Shown here in pieces: positions 5,933 through 8,910 of a DNA stretch of 8,910 bases (position 1 is the first letter of the stretch; every line of letters starts with the position of its first letter). Below the pieces are notes generated by a model. The model was not told the DNA's origin, made no database searches, and was given only the letters and a program-made list of their open reading frames with translations. The translations under genes and the position numbers were made by a program. This DNA is from Archaeoglobaceae archaeon. GTDB taxonomy: Archaea; Halobacteriota; Archaeoglobi; Archaeoglobales; Archaeoglobaceae. The DNA lies in contig JAMOMT010000128.1 in the NCBI GenBank assembly GCA_027066965.1, forward strand, positions 1 to 8,910, written 5' to 3'.

Positions 5933-7611
5933 TCGGCCATCCCCTCCTCCTCACCAACCTCTTCTCCGCCCTCCACTCCCACGCTCTCTTCCTGCCCGTA
6001 CTTTTTCAGTGCTCTCTCGGGATTGCTGTAGTACTGCTGAACGGCCTCAACGAACTCTCTAAAGTCCCTTACGTCAGCTTTGTCGAGGAGTTTCAAGTAC
6101 TCAGCTCTCCTCCTCACCTCCTCTACGACATCGAACGCGTCTCTTCCAAGCAGGGTCGCTATCTTCTCTATCTTCTTAGAATTGGACTCCTGAGAAAAGC
6201 TGTCGGACACAGGATCCCACCTGAATAGGGGGTTCACGAGCATCTCCTTGCTAACAGCATCTATCCCAAATATCTCGTCAACTTCGAGCACCCGCCTCTT
6301 CCTGACTCCCTCAGATGCCCAGAGAGACTGGACTATGACCGCATCAAGAAACTGAATCATTATCCTCGGGACATTCAAAGGTTCGTTCTCAAGCCTGTAA
6401 ACGAGCTGGCTCACGTTTCCTGCGTGCAATGTTGCGTAGGCAGCATGTCCTGTGCTCATGGCCTGAAACAGCGTTTGAGCCTCCCTTCCCCTCACTTCAC
6501 CGACGATTATGTAGTCGGGCCTCTGCCTTAAAGCTGCCTTCAGCAGGTCGTACATGGTTATACCCCCCTCTCCGGCGAAGCCCACCTTGGTCACCTCGGC
6601 TATCCAGTTCTCGTGGAACAGGGCTATCTCCCTCGTGTCCTCTATTGACACCACTTTAGCGTCGGGGGGTATGAACATCATCAAAGCGTTGAGAGTCGTA
6701 GTCTTACCGCTCGCGGTCTCTCCTATTACCATGAAGTTCATCTTGTTTTCAACGAGCAGCCAGAAGTAAGCGAGCATCTCGGCACTCATAGTTCCACTTC
6801 TCATCAGATCGACGGGAGTGTAGGGGCTCGCCCTGAACTTCCTTATCGTGAATGAAGTTCCTCTCGGAGTTACCTCCGTGCCGTAAGTTACCTGCAACCT
6901 GCTGCCATCGGGTAGAGTTGCGTCGACGAGCGGGTTGGCATGAGAAACGAACTTTCCCGCTTTCTGGCAAAGGATGAGCACGAAGTTGTCAAGCTGAGAG
7001 GATTCCAACTTAACGTTCGTCGCCATGCTTCCATGTTTCCTGTGAAAAACGTAAACGGGGATGTCGTATCCATCGCAGGAAATGTCCTCGAGGTTCGGGT
7101 CGTTCATGAGTCCGTCTATAACCCCAAAACCCACGAAGTCGCGGAAGAGGTAGTAGAGGATCTTGTACTTGAGAGTGTCCTTCATCTCCACCGAGTGTTC
7201 CCTAGTTAGCCTTTCGAAACAATCGAATATGAGAGAGACCTTCTTTCTCGCTCCCTCTGGCCTTTCCAAGCTTGAGAAAGCGAGGAGCTTTTTCATATCT
7301 CTGTAAAACACGTTGACTAAGTTCTCTTCTTCCTCGCTAACAACCGGCTCGAGGAGGAGGTATCTCTTTCTTCCAGTTTCCTGATTTACGACTATGCAGG
7401 CCTGGGAGAGGTGGGGCACTATCCAGTACGTTTCCAAGACTTTCTCCTCGTTCCTGACCTCGGTCTCGCACCTGACATTCAGATCGACTACCTTCCCGCC
7501 CTCGATCAGCTCGACGAGTTTTACGTAGTAATCGGGAAGATTTGAGAGGCTAGAACTCAGTTTCGAGTTCGCCGAACCAAGGTTTAATTCCTGGGATGCG
7601 TTTCTCATCAT
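5929..7611 (-). CDS. Type II/IV secretion system motor ATPase (GspE/TadA/FlaI/VirB11 superfamily)
   Basis: This cytoplasmic ATPase powers pilin assembly or secretion through the FlaJ/TadC-like platform encoded next. From ATG 7611 it has 560 residues. The N-terminal domain covers about 1-240, followed by the core: Walker A GETASGKT at 297-304, Asp box VVSIEDTREI at 320-329, Walker B-like DYIIVGEVRGRE at 366-377, and His box STGHAAYATLHAG at 386-398. NPLVDATLPDGSRL at about 226-239 and TSFTIRKF at about 252-259 are typical lead-in motifs. All catalytic motifs are intact. An unusual acidic tail (VGVEGGEEVGEEEGMAD) ends the protein. The frame is open back to an ATG at 7773, but the extra 54 residues are antisense to the divergent pilin-like start and lie upstream of a TATA-like box at 7639-7645, so 7611 (or ATG 7608) is preferred. 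It is the first gene of a two-gene operon. Confidence 0.9.
   Translation of the reverse strand: MMRNASQELNLGSANSKLSSSLSNLPDYYVKLVELIEGGKVVDLNVRCETEVRNEEKVLETYWIVPHLSQACIVVNQETGRKRYLLLEPVVSEEEENLVNVFYRDMKKLLAFSSLERPEGARKKVSLIFDCFERLTREHSVEMKDTLKYKILYYLFRDFVGFGVIDGLMNDPNLEDISCDGYDIPVYVFHRKHGSMATNVKLESSQLDNFVLILCQKAGKFVSHANPLVDATLPDGSRLQVTYGTEVTPRGTSFTIRKFRASPYTPVDLMRSGTMSAEMLAYFWLLVENKMNFMVIGETASGKTTTLNALMMFIPPDAKVVSIEDTREIALFHENWIAEVTKVGFAGEGGITMYDLLKAALRQRPDYIIVGEVRGREAQTLFQAMSTGHAAYATLHAGNVSQLVYRLENEPLNVPRIMIQFLDAVIVQSLWASEGVRKRRVLEVDEIFGIDAVSKEMLVNPLFRWDPVSDSFSQESNSKKIEKIATLLGRDAFDVVEEVRRRAEYLKLLDKADVRDFREFVEAVQQYYSNPERALKKYGQEESVGVEGGEEVGEEEGMAD
5941..5950 (-). promoter_or_regulatory. Shine-Dalgarno for the platform protein start
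   Basis: GGAGGAGGGG on the minus strand ends 8 bases before TTG 5932. It lies inside the acidic C-terminal coding end of the ATPase gene, which encodes Glu-Glu-Gly repeats there, so part of the purine richness reflects the protein. It still supports the TTG, as no other start codon was seen nearby in this frame. Confidence 0.55.
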
Positions 7612-7638
7612 GCTATTAATGTCTAAACTGCAGAACAC

Positions 7639-7645
7639 TAATAAA
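7639..7645 (-). promoter_or_regulatory. Candidate TATA box for the ATPase-platform operon
   Basis: TTTATTA on the minus strand is centred about 31 bases before ATG 7611, consistent with a leaderless or few-base-leader archaeal transcript. No Shine-Dalgarno precedes the ATG pair at 7611/7608, which fits leaderless initiation. It lies in the 82-base gap shared with the divergent pilin-like gene. Confidence 0.4.
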
Positions 7646-7653
7646 GCTTCCGA

Positions 7654-7677
7654 GAAAATAATGACCATGATAATAAC
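7654..7677 (+). promoter_or_regulatory. Candidate TATA-like elements for the pilin-like gene
   Basis: Two AT-rich stretches face right: GAAAATAATG (7654-7663, about 36 bases before ATG 7694) and GATAATAAC (7669-7677, about 21 bases before it, about 42 before ATG 7715). Either could position transcription close to the start codon. GGTTGAT just before ATG 7694 is at best a weak Shine-Dalgarno. Which element is used cannot be decided from sequence alone. Confidence 0.3.
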
Positions 7678-7693
7678 ACAGGGTTGATAACAC

Positions 7694-8910
7694 ATGAATA
7701 CAAATAAGCTTACGATGAAACTATCGAAGAACGACAGAGGAGTCTCTGTGCTCGTTGGATTCATACTGCTCATGATGATTTCGATGCTTTTCCTCAGCGT
7801 AGTCCAGACTCTCGAGGTGCCAAAAATCTGCGAGAAGTACGAGGCAGAGGTGATGAAAAATTATGTGTCGAAGCTTTCTGAAGTTGCATCAGAGTCCGTT
7901 TCCGGAAAAGCTATAGAGGTGGAGCTACCGAGCGTCAGCTACCCGAACTACCTTTTCCTCCTAACCCCCTCTTCAGCATCCTACACCCTCGACGTGAAGA
8001 ACGTGAGCGTAAACTTGTCCTTTCAGGCTATCCTCCCAAATGGTAGCATCGAAAACGAGAGCATGACAGTTGTAACGAAGAGGATAAACCTGACTCCTGG
8101 GTTCTACTACTACCCCAAGGAAAAGCTCACTTACGAGTGCACGGCTCTTTTCAAGGAAGCTGGAAAAGCGATCATACCTATTGTTCAGCAGAGGATTGTT
8201 ATGCCCGGAGTAATCAACATCGTCGGGATGGAAGGGAGGGAGTTCTCCGTTTCATCAAACTCACCCCAAAACCTAGTCCTAGTTCCCATCTCCTCTGGGA
8301 GTGTCGAGGCAAGAAATGTAAGAATCAGTTTCAACAGCTTTTATCCCGACTACTGGAAGAAGTACGGTGCCAACGTTAGCGGGAGTGTTGTTAGTTTCGA
8401 AGTCGGCTACGCGACGCTAAACTTCAGGATATACAGAGTAGAGTACGGCGTAACGGAAGTAAACCAAAGTACTGAAAGCGGAGGAGGAAGAGTGTTTCTA
8501 CTTGGAGACAGCAGTGCTACCTTGACTCAGGGAGAGGCTAGGAGCTTCGGCTTAGAAGTCGTTAACGAGTACTTCCAGCCTCTTAGTGGAGTTGACGTTA
8601 AGGTGAGCGTGAGCGGAGGAATAGGTGAGGTCCACCCATCCGAACTGAAAACCGGATACGATGGAAAGGCGATCGTAAACTTCATAGCCAAAAACCCGGG
8701 AAGTGGTAGGGTAACTTTCTCCACCCCCTACGGAAACGTTTCTTACAACGTAACGGTCAGAGCTATCCCCTCTCCGTCAACCTCCGGGCCGTTGCTCGTG
8801 AGGTGGCAGGACAAGAATGCTCTCGATAGCTACTACGGCAACGAGTGGAACGCAACCGAACAAGGATTGAACAAGATCCTAAACTTGAGCGTTACCTACT
8901 CCGGAGAAGG
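7694..8910 (+). CDS. Secreted pilin-like surface protein with class III signal peptide and Ig-like domain (3' end cut by window edge)
   Basis: An open frame of 405 complete codons runs off the right edge. The N-terminus has charged residues followed by NDRG/VSVLVGFILLMMIS, a class III (prepilin) signal pattern with likely cleavage after G16 and a hydrophobic helix at 17-37; such signals are cut by PibD/FlaK-type peptidases and feed into ATPase-platform assembly machines. The ectodomain holds eleven N-glycosylation sequons (N103, N107, N116, N121, N132, N227, N257, N348, N352, N386, N397), fitting an archaeal cell-surface protein. Residues about 274-355 resemble a bacterial Ig-like/invasin-type (Big_1) domain (PLSGVDVKVSVSGG, TGYDGKAIVNF), followed by a Pro/Ser/Thr linker (IPSPSTSGP) and the start of another segment. 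The start region (VVQTLEVPKICEKYE, YPNYLFLLTPSSASYTL) reminds me of large haloarchaeal secreted proteins of pilus clusters; that is recall, not a search. ATG 7694 is chosen; ATG 7715 is an alternative that keeps the signal. It is divergent from the motor operon and could be its substrate or an associated adhesin. Confidence 0.8.
   Translation, partial: MNTNKLTMKLSKNDRGVSVLVGFILLMMISMLFLSVVQTLEVPKICEKYEAEVMKNYVSKLSEVASESVSGKAIEVELPSVSYPNYLFLLTPSSASYTLDVKNVSVNLSFQAILPNGSIENESMTVVTKRINLTPGFYYYPKEKLTYECTALFKEAGKAIIPIVQQRIVMPGVINIVGMEGREFSVSSNSPQNLVLVPISSGSVEARNVRISFNSFYPDYWKKYGANVSGSVVSFEVGYATLNFRIYRVEYGVTEVNQSTESGGGRVFLLGDSSATLTQGEARSFGLEVVNEYFQPLSGVDVKVSVSGGIGEVHPSELKTGYDGKAIVNFIAKNPGSGRVTFSTPYGNVSYNVTVRAIPSPSTSGPLLVRWQDKNALDSYYGNEWNATEQGLNKILNLSVTYSGE

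Noticed and set aside
5902..7209. Plus-strand frames antisense to the ATPase (5902-6228, 6429-6659, 6554-6769, 6940-7209) and minus-strand alternatives (6749-6970, 6888-7073)
   Set aside because: All overlap the ATPase core with intact Walker, Asp and His boxes.
7612..7773. N-terminal membrane anchor on the ATPase
   Set aside because: The hydrophobic segment arises from reading antisense to the pilin signal peptide. A downstream ATG with a TATA-like box at proper spacing is a better start.
8137..8724. Small frames at 8137-8379 (plus) and 8527-8724 (minus)
   Set aside because: Both are out of frame with the long open pilin-like gene, which has a signal peptide, sequons and an Ig-like domain running through the same DNA.

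Overview
The window looks like chromosomal DNA from a thermophilic euryarchaeon, most likely of the Archaeoglobales (Archaeoglobus/Ferroglobus/Geoglobus type); this placement is inference. The grounds are archaeal-type PheRS subunits (a beta chain of about 548 residues that starts directly at the B1 fold), an Ogg2-type DNA glycosylase, archaeal pilus/secretion ATPase and membrane platform proteins, a pilin-like protein with a class III signal peptide, short AT-rich TATA-like boxes about 26-31 bases before start codons, heavy use of AGG/AGA/ATA codons and Glu/Lys/Arg-rich proteins. No RNA gene, CRISPR array, insertion sequence or origin was seen.

Left end (1-847): a minus-strand Ogg2 8-oxoguanine glycosylase gene cut by the window edge is divergent from a small plus-strand gene encoding a winged-helix-like protein. 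The small gene is readable only if two frame changes are made, so it is a pseudogene, a frameshift-decoded gene, or a gene with two sequencing errors. An AT-rich spacer with a T-tract (minus strand) separates it from the next operon.

Middle (848-3936): pheS and pheT form a tight minus-strand operon. The pheS stop codon lies inside the Shine-Dalgarno sequence of pheT, and pheT most likely starts at TTG 2494, so pheS and pheT do not overlap.

Right (4007-7611): two minus-strand genes with a 4-base stop/start overlap encode a type IV pilus/type II secretion assembly core: a hexameric-type motor ATPase and a double-length FlaJ/TadC-like membrane platform. The ATPase most likely begins at 7611 rather than at the upstream ATG at 7773, because the extra stretch runs antisense through the start of the neighbouring gene.

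Right edge (7694-8910): a divergent plus-strand gene, running off the window, encodes a large secreted protein with a pilin-like class III signal peptide, many N-glycosylation sequons and an Ig-like domain. It shares an 82-base divergent promoter region with the motor operon. Together the three right-hand genes suggest an archaeal surface pilus or adhesin apparatus whose substrate and motor are transcribed divergently.
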